From Actinomycetota bacterium (GTDB taxonomy: Bacteria > Actinomycetota > Actinomycetes > Actinomycetales > Dermatophilaceae): DNA of 46,464 nucleotides. The notes under the pieces were generated by a model. The model was not told the DNA's origin. It worked only from the letters and a program-made list of their open reading frames with translations, and ran no database searches. Numbering within the stretch: position 1 is the first letter of the stretch; each line of letters starts with the position of its first letter. A program made the position numbers and the translations under genes. The stretch is from NCBI GenBank assembly GCA_020161815.1, contig JAIUOP010000022.1:1-46464 (forward strand), written 5' to 3'. Of the stretch, positions 16,772-25,385 are shown piece after piece.

Positions 16772-18283
16772 ATGTCGACCACCCCGCCCCGCGCCGATCG
16801 CGCCCTCGTCGCCGCCCTGCGTGCTGACCTCGTCGCCGCCGACTTCACCGTCTCCGGGGTTGGTGAACTGCTCGGTCCGATGGCCGGTGCGGCCCTGCTC
16901 CGGGACCACCTCCTGCCCGCCCAGCGGGTCACCGCCGCCGATGACTCGCCGCGGTCCAGCCTGGTGCGCCTGTTCAGCCTCGGCGACCCGGTCGACCTCG
17001 CCGAGGCGGAGCGAGCGCTCCCGACCCTCGGCGTCGACGGTGCCGCGCACCTGGGCCTGGTCGCCTTCGAGGGTGATGCCGTCGTCGCGCTCGTCGACGT
17101 GCGTCCCTACGCCGCCGACGGCATCGACCACTGGATCGCCTCCGACCTGGGGGAGCTGGCCACCGGCCGACCGCTCCTGCCCGACCACGTGCTCGGCTTC
17201 GGCGGCGCCTCGGCCACCCTCGCGTCGTGGACCCCCAGGCCCCAGGTGCGTCGCGCCCTCGACCTCGGCACCGGGTGCGGCGTCCAGGCCCTGCACCTCA
17301 TGCCGCACGCCGAGGAGGTCGTCGTCACCGACCTGTCCGAGCGTGCGCTGGGCTTCGCCCGCTTCAACGCGCTGCTCAATGACGCCGACTGGGACGTCCG
17401 TGCCGGCTCTCTGCTCGCTCCGGTCGCCGGTGAGCTCTTCGACCTCATTGTGAGCAACCCGCCGTTCGTGATCACCCCCCGCGGGGGCGAGGTGCCGCTG
17501 TTCGAGTACCGCGACGGCGGCGCCAGCGGCGACGCGATCGTCGCCGGCCTGGTCCGCACCATCGGGGCGCACCTCGTGCCAGGCGGGATCGCGCAGTTCC
17601 TCGGCAACTGGGAGGTGCGCGTCGGCCAGGACTGGCAGGACCGCCTCCGCGAGTGGCTCGAGGGCACCGGCCTGGACGCCTGGATCGTGCAGCGCGAGAT
17701 GCAGGACCCGGCGGAGTATGCCGAGACCTGGGCCCGCGACGGTGGTCACCACCCGGGGACGGCCGACTTCGACCGGATGTATGCCGCGTGGCTGGACGAC
17801 TTCGCCTCGCGCGAGGTGGCGGCCATCGGGTTCGGCGTGATCACCCTGCACCGCCCGATGCACGAGCGCGCCCCCTTCGTCGACCTCGTGGACCTGCGGC
17901 AGCCGGTGGCCGGCGGCCTCGGGGAGAGCATCCGGGCGGGAATCGCGGCGCGCGTGTGGCTCGCCGAGCACACCGACGAGGAGGTCCTGGACCTCGCGTG
18001 GCGGGCCGCCGACGACGTCCACGAGTCCCGCCACCGGCGGCCCGGTGCCGACGACCCGAGCCGCATCCTGTGGCACCAGGGGAGCGGACTGCGACGGCAG
18101 GTCGAGCTCACGACGGTCACCGCGGCATACGCCTCGGTCTGTGACGGTGAGCTGACCGCCGGGGTGGCCGCGAGCGCGATCGCCGGTCTGCTGGGCGCCG
18201 ACGACGCGGCGGTCCGTGCGGAGGTCGTGGCCTTCATCCGCGATGTCGCCCGCGACGGACTCCTCCTGCTCCCCGCGACCTGA
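16772..18283 (+). CDS. DUF7059-type class I SAM-dependent methyltransferase
   Basis: 503-residue cytosolic protein. An N-terminal helical domain (about 1-140) of the kind called DUF7059 is followed by a Rossmann methyltransferase core with the SAM motif ALDLGTGCGVQALHL (about 165-179), the acidic motif VVVTDLSERALGFAR and the catalytic motif NPPF (SNPPFVITP). NPPF is typical of enzymes that methylate glutamine or a planar base nitrogen, such as HemK/PrmC or RlmG types. The C-terminal 200 residues are family-specific. It normally lies close to hppA or topA in actinobacteria. The substrate is unknown. Confidence 0.88.
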   Translation: MSTTPPRADRALVAALRADLVAADFTVSGVGELLGPMAGAALLRDHLLPAQRVTAADDSPRSSLVRLFSLGDPVDLAEAERALPTLGVDGAAHLGLVAFEGDAVVALVDVRPYAADGIDHWIASDLGELATGRPLLPDHVLGFGGASATLASWTPRPQVRRALDLGTGCGVQALHLMPHAEEVVVTDLSERALGFARFNALLNDADWDVRAGSLLAPVAGELFDLIVSNPPFVITPRGGEVPLFEYRDGGASGDAIVAGLVRTIGAHLVPGGIAQFLGNWEVRVGQDWQDRLREWLEGTGLDAWIVQREMQDPAEYAETWARDGGHHPGTADFDRMYAAWLDDFASREVAAIGFGVITLHRPMHERAPFVDLVDLRQPVAGGLGESIRAGIAARVWLAEHTDEEVLDLAWRAADDVHESRHRRPGADDPSRILWHQGSGLRRQVELTTVTAAYASVCDGELTAGVAASAIAGLLGADDAAVRAEVVAFIRDVARDGLLLLPAT

Positions 18284-18352
18284 CCTGGACCGCGCGAGGT
18301 CGCTCCGGACGCGCCCGCTCCCGGCCGATGAGGGCAGGCCTGCCTGACGGGC

Positions 18353-19390
18353 CTAGTCCGCCGTGGGTCGGATGATGACGTGCCCGCGGAGCTCTCCGCG
18401 TTGCATCGCCTCGATGCCCGCCCTGAGGCCGGAGAGGCCCACGACGCGGTCGACCGGAGCCTCGATGGTGCCCGCCTCGATGAGTTGGGCGAGGTCGGTG
18501 CACCGCTGGGTCGTCGGCGTCGAGAAGAGGAAACCCAGTCGCTGGGACGTGAATCGACCGGCGATCGCCGCGACGAGGTTGCGCTCGATCCCGCCGAGGA
18601 GTGGACCGCCGCCCTCGCCGCCGACGATCACGAGCGTGCCGTTCGGTGTCAGGGCTGACCGAAGCTCGCGGACCGGACGGTTGCCGGCGGTGTCGATGAT
18701 GAGGTCGAAGCCCGGGCCCATCTGGGCCAGGGGGGTGCCGCGGTAGTCGAAGGTCCGTCTCGCCCCCAGGGCCTGGACGAGGTCGGTCTTGGCAGCGCTG
18801 CACACGCCGGTGACGTGGGCGCCGAGCTGGGTGGCGAGCTGCACTGCATACGTCCCGACCGCTCCCGACGCCCCGAGCACGAGCACGCTCTGCCCTGGTC
18901 GTACCCGACCGCTCTCCACGAGGGCCTGGTGGGCCGTCAGTCCGGAGACCCCGAGGCTGGCCGCGGTGCTCTCGCTGATCCCCGCCGGTCGGGGCGCCAG
19001 CGTTGTCGCCCTGGCCAGCGCGAACTCCGCGAACGACCCGGCGGCCGTCCCGAACACGGCATCGCCCGGGGCGAAGCCGGTGACGCCCGAGCCGAGGGCG
19101 ACGACCTCGCCGGCCACCTGCTGGCCCAGGGTGGTCCGACGGGGCCGGCGCAGGCCGAGGGCCAGGCGGGCCAGGTAGGGCTTGCCCTCGAGCAGGTGGA
19201 GGGTGGCCCGGTCCAGCGCCGCGGCAGCGACCCTGACCAGCACCTCGCCGGGGCCGGGTTCGGGGCGAGCGATGACGCTGATCTCGATCTCGTCGGCCGA
19301 TCCGTAGACGCGTCGCGATGCGGCACGCATGGTCTCGGGCAGTGAGCGTCCGGGCTCGAGCGAAGGGGCGGGTGACGGGGTGAGTGCCAT
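18353..19390 (-). CDS. Zinc-free medium-chain NAD(P)H dehydrogenase/quinone reductase
   Basis: 345-residue MDR-family oxidoreductase. The catalytic GroES-like domain occupies about residues 20-150. The NADPH-binding fold begins at SVLVLGASGAVGTYAVQLATQ, with the further feature FDYRGTPLAQ. The zinc ligands of classical alcohol dehydrogenases are not present, so a quinone- or enone-reducing role is likely. AGAGGA stands shortly before the ATG. The gene diverges from a TetR gene, which probably represses it. It converges on the methyltransferase gene; the short palindrome GGCAGGCCTGCC at 18333-18344 lies between the two stops and may aid termination. Confidence 0.85.
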   Translation of the reverse strand: MALTPSPAPSLEPGRSLPETMRAASRRVYGSADEIEISVIARPEPGPGEVLVRVAAAALDRATLHLLEGKPYLARLALGLRRPRRTTLGQQVAGEVVALGSGVTGFAPGDAVFGTAAGSFAEFALARATTLAPRPAGISESTAASLGVSGLTAHQALVESGRVRPGQSVLVLGASGAVGTYAVQLATQLGAHVTGVCSAAKTDLVQALGARRTFDYRGTPLAQMGPGFDLIIDTAGNRPVRELRSALTPNGTLVIVGGEGGGPLLGGIERNLVAAIAGRFTSQRLGFLFSTPTTQRCTDLAQLIEAGTIEAPVDRVVGLSGLRAGIEAMQRGELRGHVIIRPTAD

Positions 19391-19410
19391 GACGTCCTCT
19401 TTCCATACGA

Positions 19411-19447
19411 TGTAAGGCTGCGCCGTAACGTAGCATTACAACGTAAG
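19411..19447. promoter_or_regulatory. Candidate TetR operator between the oxidoreductase and regulator genes
   Basis: The 85-base divergent gap is locally AT-rich and contains repeated GTAA/TTAC half-sites: GTAA at 19412, 19425 and 19443 and TTAC at 19436. Two AACGTA direct repeats occur at 19427 and 19440, and the dyad TTAC-AAC-GTAA at 19436-19446. This fits a site for the adjacent TetR protein. Confidence 0.45.
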
Positions 19448-19475
19448 GTGAACAAGTCCCTGCCAGAGGAGCCGC

Positions 19476-20123
19476 ATGCCGCCTCGCAAGCTCACACCGG
19501 AGGTCGTGGTGTCGGCGGCCCTCGCCCTCGCGGATGCGCGCGGCCTCGACGCCTTGACGATGCGGGCGATCGCCCGGGAGCTCGGGGTCGAGGCCATGTC
19601 CCTCTACCACCACTTCGCGAACAAGGACGCGCTCCTCGATGCCACGGTCGATCGCGTCTACGGCGAGATCGTGCTGCCGGCCGAGGGCGGGGACTGGCGC
19701 GAGGAGATCCGGCGCCGCTCGGTCTCGGTGCGATCCGTGCTCCGCCAGCACCCTTGGGCGCTGCCCCTGATGGAGTCCCGGCGCACGCCCGGTCCGGCCA
19801 ATCTGGCCTACCACGAAGCGAACATCGCCTGCCTCCGGGCGGCGGGCTTCGCGCCGCGGCAGGTGGCGCACGCGTATGCCGTGGTCGATGCCTTCGTGTA
19901 CGGCTTCGTCCTCCAGGAGCTCACCTTGCCCTTCGACAGTGGCTCCGAGGCCGCAGCCATGATCGGTGAGGAGCCGGGCTGGGCCGGGGTGGGGGAGTGG
20001 TCGAACATGGCCTGGTTCGTCGAGAACGTCGTGCTCGAGCCGGAGTACTCCTTCGACCGTGAGTTCGAGCCGGGCTTGACCCTGGTGCTCGACGGGATCG
20101 AGGCGATGCTCGCCCGGGCGTGA
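19476..20123 (+). CDS. TetR/AcrR-family repressor (TetR_C type)
   Basis: 215-residue regulator. The helix-turn-helix is in LTMRAIARELGVEAMSLYHHFANKDALLD (residues about 26-54). The C-terminal domain has the pattern of tetracycline-repressor-like proteins, with RQHPWALPLMESRRTPGPANL and a ligand-cavity helix VVDAFVYGFVLQE. The ATG has AGAGGA five bases upstream. It diverges from the MDR oxidoreductase gene, its probable target. A ten-base tandem repeat and an unrelated TetR-controlled operon follow. Confidence 0.9.
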   Translation: MPPRKLTPEVVVSAALALADARGLDALTMRAIARELGVEAMSLYHHFANKDALLDATVDRVYGEIVLPAEGGDWREEIRRRSVSVRSVLRQHPWALPLMESRRTPGPANLAYHEANIACLRAAGFAPRQVAHAYAVVDAFVYGFVLQELTLPFDSGSEAAAMIGEEPGWAGVGEWSNMAWFVENVVLEPEYSFDREFEPGLTLVLDGIEAMLARA

Positions 20124-20140
20124 GAGGTGCCGAGCGTGGC

Positions 20141-20180
20141 GGCGCGAGGCGGCGCGAGGCGGCGCGAGGGGGCGCGACGC
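20141..20180 (+). repeat. Four tandem copies of a 10-base unit
   Basis: GGCGCGAGGC occurs twice exactly, then as GGCGCGAGGG and GGCGCGACGC. It lies between two TetR genes, just before the promoter at 20195. A 10-base period matches one helical turn. Confidence 0.85.
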
Positions 20181-20194
20181 CTGACGAGGCCGCC

Positions 20195-20223
20195 TTGTGA
20201 GTGAGCACTCACTCATCTACGAT
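20195..20223 (+). promoter_or_regulatory. Promoter with embedded TetR palindrome for the exporter operon
   Basis: TTGTGA (-35, 20195-20200) and TACGAT (-10, 20218-20223) are separated by 17 bases. The perfect dyad TGAGTGA-GCAC-TCACTCA (20198-20215) fills the spacer, so a bound repressor would block RNA polymerase. The GTG start at 20232 is where transcription should begin, so the mRNA is probably leaderless. Confidence 0.75.
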
Positions 20224-20231
20224 CCTCTGTC

Positions 20232-20801
20232 GTGACCACGCGACCCCGACGGCTCAGCCCCGAGCAGCGGCGTCAGGCGATCATCGACGCGACGCTGCCG
20301 CTCGTGCTCGCCCAGGGCCGTCAGGTGACGACGCAACAGATCGCGCGAGCAGCCGGCATCGCCGAGGGCACCATCTTCCGGGTCTTCGACTCCAAGGACG
20401 CGCTCCTCGACGCCGTCGTCGCGCAGGCGCTCGACGTCGAGCCCTACCTGCGCAGCCTGGAGACCTTGGACGCGAGCGGCGGGGTGGAGGAGCTGATCAC
20501 CCGCGTGGCCCAGGCGATGATCGACCGCTTCGAGCACGTCTTCGGCGTCCTCACCGTCCTCGGGATCAAGGGGCCGCCCCCGGCTCCGCTCACCCCGGAG
20601 GTCATCGCCCGGGTGGGAGCGGCCCACGCCCGCCTGCTCGCACCGCATACGGAGGAGTTGACCCTCCCGCCGCGTGAGGTGATGCGCTATGTGCGCCTGC
20701 TCGCCTTCTCCGGCACCAATCCGCACCTCACCGACGGCCGTCCGCTCAGCGCCGCCGAGATCACCGCGCTCGTCCTCGACGGCACCCGAAAGGTCCGCTG
20801 A
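20232..20801 (+). CDS. TetR-family repressor of the adjacent ABC exporter
   Basis: 189-residue regulator. The N-terminal helix-turn-helix is in VTTQQIARAAGIAEGTIFRVFDSKDALLDAV (about residues 32-62). The C-terminal ligand domain is helical and has no family-specific motif that I recognise. An 18-bp palindrome in its own promoter is its likely operator. Its stop overlaps the ATG of the first ABC gene by one base (TGATG), so regulator and exporter form one transcript and the protein probably represses both until an exported compound binds. Confidence 0.9.
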   Translation: MTTRPRRLSPEQRRQAIIDATLPLVLAQGRQVTTQQIARAAGIAEGTIFRVFDSKDALLDAVVAQALDVEPYLRSLETLDASGGVEELITRVAQAMIDRFEHVFGVLTVLGIKGPPPAPLTPEVIARVGAAHARLLAPHTEELTLPPREVMRYVRLLAFSGTNPHLTDGRPLSAAEITALVLDGTRKVR

Positions 20802-22534
20802 TGCTCTGGAAGCTCATCCGCTCTCACCTGGGCCCGTATGCCGGGGCCGTCACCGCGGTCGTCGTCCTCCAGCTGGTGGCGACGATCACCAGCCTCTACC
20901 TGCCCTCCCTCAACGGGCAGATCATCGACGAGGGGGTGGCCAAGGGGGACACCGGCTTCATCCTCCGGGCCGGCGCGATCATGCTCGGGGTCTCCCTGGT
21001 CAACATCGTCGCCACCGTGGGGGTCGCCCGGAATGCGGCGGCCACCTCGGCCAGCGTGGCCCGGGACCTGCGCAGCGAGGTCTTCGAACGGGTCGGGACC
21101 TTCTCGGCGCAGGAGGTCTCACGGTTCGGCGCCCCGACGCTGATCTCGCGCAACACCAACGACGTCCAGCAGGTGCAGATCGTCCTCAACATGGGCCTGA
21201 TGTTCATGTCCTCGATCCCGGTGATGATGATCGGCGGCATCATCATGGCCCTGCGTGAGGACGTCGGCCTGTCCTGGCTGGTCGCCGTCGCCGTCCCGCT
21301 GCTCGGGGTCATCGTGGGCTCGATCGTCTGGCGGATGCTCCCGTGGTTCCGCCGGATGCAGGAGTCCGTCGACACCGTCAACCGGATCCTGCGCGAGCAG
21401 ATCACCGGCATCAGGGTGGTGCGCGCCTTCGTCCGCGAGCGCTTCGAGGAGGCCCGGTTCGACGAGGCCAACCGGACCTACACCGGCACGGCCCTGGCCG
21501 TCGGCCGGCTGTTCGCCCTGGTCTTCCCGCTCGTCATGCTCGTCTTCAACGCTGCCTCGGTGGCCGTCCTCTGGTTCGGGGCGCACCGCGTCGACGCCGG
21601 TGAGATGCAGGTCGGGGCGCTCACGGCCTTCATGACCTACCTGATGCAGATCCTCATGTCGGTGATGTTCGGCGTGATGATGTCGATGATGATCCCGCGG
21701 GCCGCGGTGTCCGCCGGGCGCATCGGGGAGGTCCTCGAGACCGAGTCCAGCGTCCACGGCCCGGCGCAACCGGTCGCCCTGCCCAGCGGCGCGCCCACGG
21801 TGGAGTTCCGCTCCGTCGACTTCACCTACCCCGGGGCCGAGCAGCCGATCCTCTCCGATGTCTCCCTCGTGGCCCGCCCCGGAGAGGTCACGGCGATCAT
21901 CGGGTCGACCGGTTCGGGCAAGACCACCCTCATCGACCTCGTGCCCCGCCTCTACGACGTGACCGACGGGGCCCTTTGCATCGGCGGCACGGACATCCGC
22001 GACCTCGCCCTGGGCGACCTGTGGTCGCTGATCGGCCTGGTGCCCCAGAAGCCCTTCCTCTTCAGTGGCACTGTTGCCAGCAACCTGCGCTACGGGGACC
22101 CGGGGGCCACCGACGAGCAGCTGTGGGAGGCCCTGCGCGTGGCCCAGGCCGCCGACTTCGTCGAGGCGATGGACGGTGGCCTCGAGGCCAGCATCAGCCA
22201 GGGCGGCACGAACGTCTCCGGCGGGCAACGCCAGCGCCTGGCCATCGCCCGAGCCCTGGTGCGACGGCCCCGGATCTACCTCTTCGACGACTCCTTCTCC
22301 GCCCTCGACGTCGCCACCGACGCCCGGTTGCGGAGCGCGCTGCGGCCGTGGACCGCCGAGTCCGTCGTCATCGTCGTGGCCCAGCGGGTCACCTCGATCA
22401 TGGAGGCCGACCAGATCGTCGTCCTCGAGGACGGCCGCATCGTCGGGACCGGCCGCCACGAGGAGCTCCTCGTCACCTGCCCGACCTATGCCGAGATCGT
22501 CCAGTCCCAGGCCCTCCAGGAGGACGCCGCATGA
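20801..22534 (+). CDS. ABC exporter half-transporter with degenerate ATP site
   Basis: 577-residue fusion of a six-helix membrane domain (about 1-310) and an ATPase domain (about 335-577). Walker A is GSTGSGKTT and the signature NVSGGQRQR is intact. Walker B reads YLFDDSFSALD, with Asp in place of the catalytic Glu, and the switch His is Gln (VVAQRVTS). These changes mark the non-catalytic partner of a heterodimeric exporter of the TM287/288 or LmrCD kind. Its good signature should complete the active site of the partner encoded next. Its TGA overlaps the partner ATG (ATGA). The substrate is likely a drug or lipid (family inference). Confidence 0.93.
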   Translation: MLWKLIRSHLGPYAGAVTAVVVLQLVATITSLYLPSLNGQIIDEGVAKGDTGFILRAGAIMLGVSLVNIVATVGVARNAAATSASVARDLRSEVFERVGTFSAQEVSRFGAPTLISRNTNDVQQVQIVLNMGLMFMSSIPVMMIGGIIMALREDVGLSWLVAVAVPLLGVIVGSIVWRMLPWFRRMQESVDTVNRILREQITGIRVVRAFVRERFEEARFDEANRTYTGTALAVGRLFALVFPLVMLVFNAASVAVLWFGAHRVDAGEMQVGALTAFMTYLMQILMSVMFGVMMSMMIPRAAVSAGRIGEVLETESSVHGPAQPVALPSGAPTVEFRSVDFTYPGAEQPILSDVSLVARPGEVTAIIGSTGSGKTTLIDLVPRLYDVTDGALCIGGTDIRDLALGDLWSLIGLVPQKPFLFSGTVASNLRYGDPGATDEQLWEALRVAQAADFVEAMDGGLEASISQGGTNVSGGQRQRLAIARALVRRPRIYLFDDSFSALDVATDARLRSALRPWTAESVVIVVAQRVTSIMEADQIVVLEDGRIVGTGRHEELLVTCPTYAEIVQSQALQEDAA

Positions 22535-24516
22535 GTGACCGCATCCTCACCGAGGAGGAGAAGGCCGCCGCGCAGCGCCGCGGCCCCGCGGGCGGCGCCC
22601 AGCGTGGTGGTCCTCCACACATGCGCATGGGTCAGCCCACCGAGAAGTCGGCCAACTTCGGCCCGTCCGCGCGCCGCCTGCTCGGCCTCATGGCGCCGGA
22701 CAAGGTCCTCGTGTGGGTCTCGCTGGCCTTCGCGCTCGTCAGCGTCGCGCTCAGTGCCGTCGGACCGAAGATCCTCGGGCGCGCCACCGACCTGATCTTC
22801 TCCGGCCTGTTCAGCAAGCAGATCCCCGAGGGCCTGACCCAGGAGCAGGCCGTGGCCGGCCTGCGTGCCCGGGGAGAGGACCGCCTCGCCGACATGCTCG
22901 CCGCGATGGAGCACGTCCGCCCGGGGCAGGGGGTGGACTTCCCGGCCGTCCGTGACGTCCTCCTGCTCGCCCTCGGGTTGTATGCCGTGGCGAGCCTGCT
23001 GCAGCTGGTGCAGTCGCGGATCATCGTGCGCGTCGTCAACGAGGCGGTCTATCGGCTGCGGCGTGACGTGGAGTCCAAGCTGGGGCGACTTCCGTTGTCC
23101 TACTTCGATTCCCAGCCTCGGGGTGAGTTGCTGAGCCGGGTCACCAATGACATCGACAACATCGCCCAGAGCCTGCAGCAGACCCTCTCGCAGCTGCTCA
23201 CCTCGGCCCTGACGGTCATCGCCATGCTCGCGATGATGTTCTGGGTCTCCCCGGTGCTGGCCATCATCGCGCTCGTGACGATCCCGATCTCGATCGGCGT
23301 CACCGCCGCGATCGGCAAGCGCTCGCAGGTGCACTTCATCGAGCAGTGGAAGTCCACCGGCGAGGTGAACTCGATCGTCGAGGAGACCTTCACCGGTCAC
23401 GGGCTGGTCAAGCTCTTCGGGCGCGCCGACGAGGTCGGTGCCCGCTTCGACGAGGTCAACGAGAAGCTGCGCTCGGCCAGCTTCGGTGCCCAGTTCATCA
23501 GCGGGCTGATCATGCCGATGATGATGTTCGTCGGGAACCTCAACTACGTCCTCACCGCCGTCGTCGGTGGCCTCCGGGTCGCCTCGGGCTCGATGAGCGT
23601 CGGTGACGTCCAGGCCTTCATCCAGTACTCCCGCCAGTTCACCCAGCCCCTCACCCAGGTGGCCTCGATGGCCAACCTCATGCAGAGCGGCGTGGCCTCG
23701 GCCGAGCGTGTCTTCGAGGTGCTCGACGAGCCGGAGCAGAGCCCGGACCCGCGCGGAGCCGCGGCGCTGGAGCAGCCGCACGGCCGGGTGGCCTTCGAGG
23801 ACGTGAGCTTCTCCTACACCCCGGACAAGCCGCTCATCGAGCACCTCGACCTCGTCGTCGAGCCCGGCCAGACCGTCGCCATCGTGGGTCCGACCGGGGC
23901 CGGCAAGACGACCCTGGTCAACCTGATCATGCGCTTCTACGAGGTCGACGCGGGAATGATCAGCCTCGACGGGCGGGACATCACCAGCCTCACTCGCGAC
24001 GAGTTGCGCGGGGCGATCGGCATGGTCCTCCAAGACACGTGGCTCTTCGGCGGCACGATCCGCGAGAACATCGCCTACGGCCGCCCCGAGGCGAGTGAGG
24101 CGGAGATCCTCGAGGCGGCGCGCGCGACCTATGTCGACCGCTTCGTCCACTCGCTGCCGGACGGCTACGACACCGTCCTGGACTCCGAGGGCGGCAACAT
24201 CAGCGCCGGCGAGAAGCAGCTCGTGACCATCGCACGGGCCTTCCTCTCCGACCCCGCGCTGCTCATCCTCGACGAGGCGACCAGCTCGGTCGACACCCGC
24301 ACCGAGGTGCTCGTCCAACACGCCATGGCGGCGCTGCGGGCCGACCGGACGAGCTTCGTCATCGCCCACCGGCTCTCGACCATCCGCGACGCCGACCTCA
24401 TCCTCGTCATGGAGGACGGGCGGATCGTGGAGCAGGGGTCACATGCCGACCTGCTGGCGGCCGGGGGAGCCTTCGCCCAGCTGTATGCCGCCCAGTTCCG
24501 TTCCGCCATCGACTGA
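22531..24516 (+). CDS. ABC exporter half-transporter with the catalytic ATP site
   Basis: 661-residue fusion. A soluble, Gly/Arg-rich N-terminus (about 1-45) is followed by a membrane domain with an unusually long insert between the first two helices (about residues 85-150, Glu/Gln/Arg-rich) and a C-terminal ATPase (about 425-661). Walker A is GPTGAGKTT, Walker B LLILDEATSSVD has the catalytic Glu, and the H-switch VIAHRLSTI is intact. The signature is altered (NISAGEKQL). Together with the first subunit this gives one canonical and one degenerate ATP site. The gene ends just before a 49-bp palindrome shared with the convergent gene. Confidence 0.94.
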   Translation: MSDRILTEEEKAAAQRRGPAGGAQRGGPPHMRMGQPTEKSANFGPSARRLLGLMAPDKVLVWVSLAFALVSVALSAVGPKILGRATDLIFSGLFSKQIPEGLTQEQAVAGLRARGEDRLADMLAAMEHVRPGQGVDFPAVRDVLLLALGLYAVASLLQLVQSRIIVRVVNEAVYRLRRDVESKLGRLPLSYFDSQPRGELLSRVTNDIDNIAQSLQQTLSQLLTSALTVIAMLAMMFWVSPVLAIIALVTIPISIGVTAAIGKRSQVHFIEQWKSTGEVNSIVEETFTGHGLVKLFGRADEVGARFDEVNEKLRSASFGAQFISGLIMPMMMFVGNLNYVLTAVVGGLRVASGSMSVGDVQAFIQYSRQFTQPLTQVASMANLMQSGVASAERVFEVLDEPEQSPDPRGAAALEQPHGRVAFEDVSFSYTPDKPLIEHLDLVVEPGQTVAIVGPTGAGKTTLVNLIMRFYEVDAGMISLDGRDITSLTRDELRGAIGMVLQDTWLFGGTIRENIAYGRPEASEAEILEAARATYVDRFVHSLPDGYDTVLDSEGGNISAGEKQLVTIARAFLSDPALLILDEATSSVDTRTEVLVQHAMAALRADRTSFVIAHRLSTIRDADLILVMEDGRIVEQGSHADLLAAGGAFAQLYAAQFRSAID

Positions 24517-24543
24517 TCCGGCACCGCCTGATCCGCCGCCGCC

Positions 24544-24592
24544 GATTCGAGGTATTACCGCCGCAGAATCTGCGGCGGTAATACCTCGAATC
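24544..24592. repeat. 49-bp palindromic intergenic element, copy B
   Basis: Two perfect 24-base arms (24544-24567 and 24569-24592) enclose a single base. The outer part GATTCGAGGTATTA matches copy A at 16681-16729, and the total length is identical, but the inner part differs. It lies between two convergent genes and supplies part of the TGA stop of the DUF1295 gene. It could act as a terminator in both directions. Confidence 0.92.
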
Positions 24593-25385
24593 AGCGAGAG
24601 CGCTTGGGAGGCAGCGGGAAGAAGCCCGACGTGCGCTCCATGTACTCGGGGTAGCCCGGTCGCTGCGCCATGGTCCGCTCGAGCAGCTTGGCCCCGGTGC
24701 GGAAGGCGAGGAAGTAGGTCATCGCGATCGGCGAGAGGATGGTGAGCACGCCCGGCCACGCCTCGGCCGAGATGAGCCAGAGCCCCCACCACACGGTGGC
24801 GTCGCCGAAGTAGTTGGGGTGCCGGGTCCACGCCCACAGCCCGCGGTCCATGATCCGGCCCTTGTTGGCGGGGTCGGCCTTGAACGCCCGGAGCTGGGCG
24901 TCACCCACGGCCTCGAAGGTGAGCCCGACCGCCCAACCCGCCAGCCCGACCCAGGCGAGCAGGCCCAGCGGCCGGTCCGTCGAGGCGGCCACGGTCAGCG
25001 GCAGGCCGATGAACCAGGCGATGACGCCCTGCGTGATGAACACCCGCTTGAGGGCCCAGGCGAAGCGGTCGCCCTCGGGGATGTCGCGCATCATCGCGGC
25101 ATACCGGAAGTCCTCGCCGTGACCCCGGGAACGCACGTGGATGTGCCAGGCCAAGCGCACGCCCCAGAGCGTGGCGAGCACGGCGAGCAGGAGCGAGCGG
25201 GCGCTGAAGCCGGCGACGGCCGCGACGCTCCACCCGATGACGACGAAGAACAGGCCCCACACGGTGTCGACGACGCTGACGCGGCCGGCGCGGCGGGACC
25301 ACCACGCCGTGAGGGCGACGAGCACCGCGACGGCGACCAGGCTGGCCAGGGCGGCGGTGGCCAGGGTGGCACCGGAGGAGGTCAT
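24591..25385 (-). CDS. DUF1295 membrane protein (steroid 5-alpha-reductase/ICMT-like)
   Basis: 264-residue protein with about seven hydrophobic helices. The conserved C-terminal part GLWAWTRHPNYFGDATVWWGLWL (about residues 180-202) is the cofactor-binding signature of the DUF1295 and isoprenylcysteine methyltransferase/steroid reductase superfamily. A role in reducing or methylating a membrane lipid is plausible. The ATG overlaps the stop of the B12-dependent regulator gene (ATGA), so it is cotranscribed with the light sensor and is probably part of the same lipid-modifying response. The stop codon lies inside palindromic element B. Confidence 0.82.
   Translation of the reverse strand: MTSSGATLATAALASLVAVAVLVALTAWWSRRAGRVSVVDTVWGLFFVVIGWSVAAVAGFSARSLLLAVLATLWGVRLAWHIHVRSRGHGEDFRYAAMMRDIPEGDRFAWALKRVFITQGVIAWFIGLPLTVAASTDRPLGLLAWVGLAGWAVGLTFEAVGDAQLRAFKADPANKGRIMDRGLWAWTRHPNYFGDATVWWGLWLISAEAWPGVLTILSPIAMTYFLAFRTGAKLLERTMAQRPGYPEYMERTSGFFPLPPKRSR

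Noticed and set aside
18234..20216. A long reverse frame joining the oxidoreductase and the TetR region
   Set aside because: It runs antisense through the TetR gene and out of frame through the oxidoreductase; start sites, promoter gap and protein motifs support the two divergent genes instead.
20801..24516. Two separate homodimeric ABC exporters
   Set aside because: Complementary defects in Walker B, H-switch and signature fit a single heterodimer, and the genes overlap.
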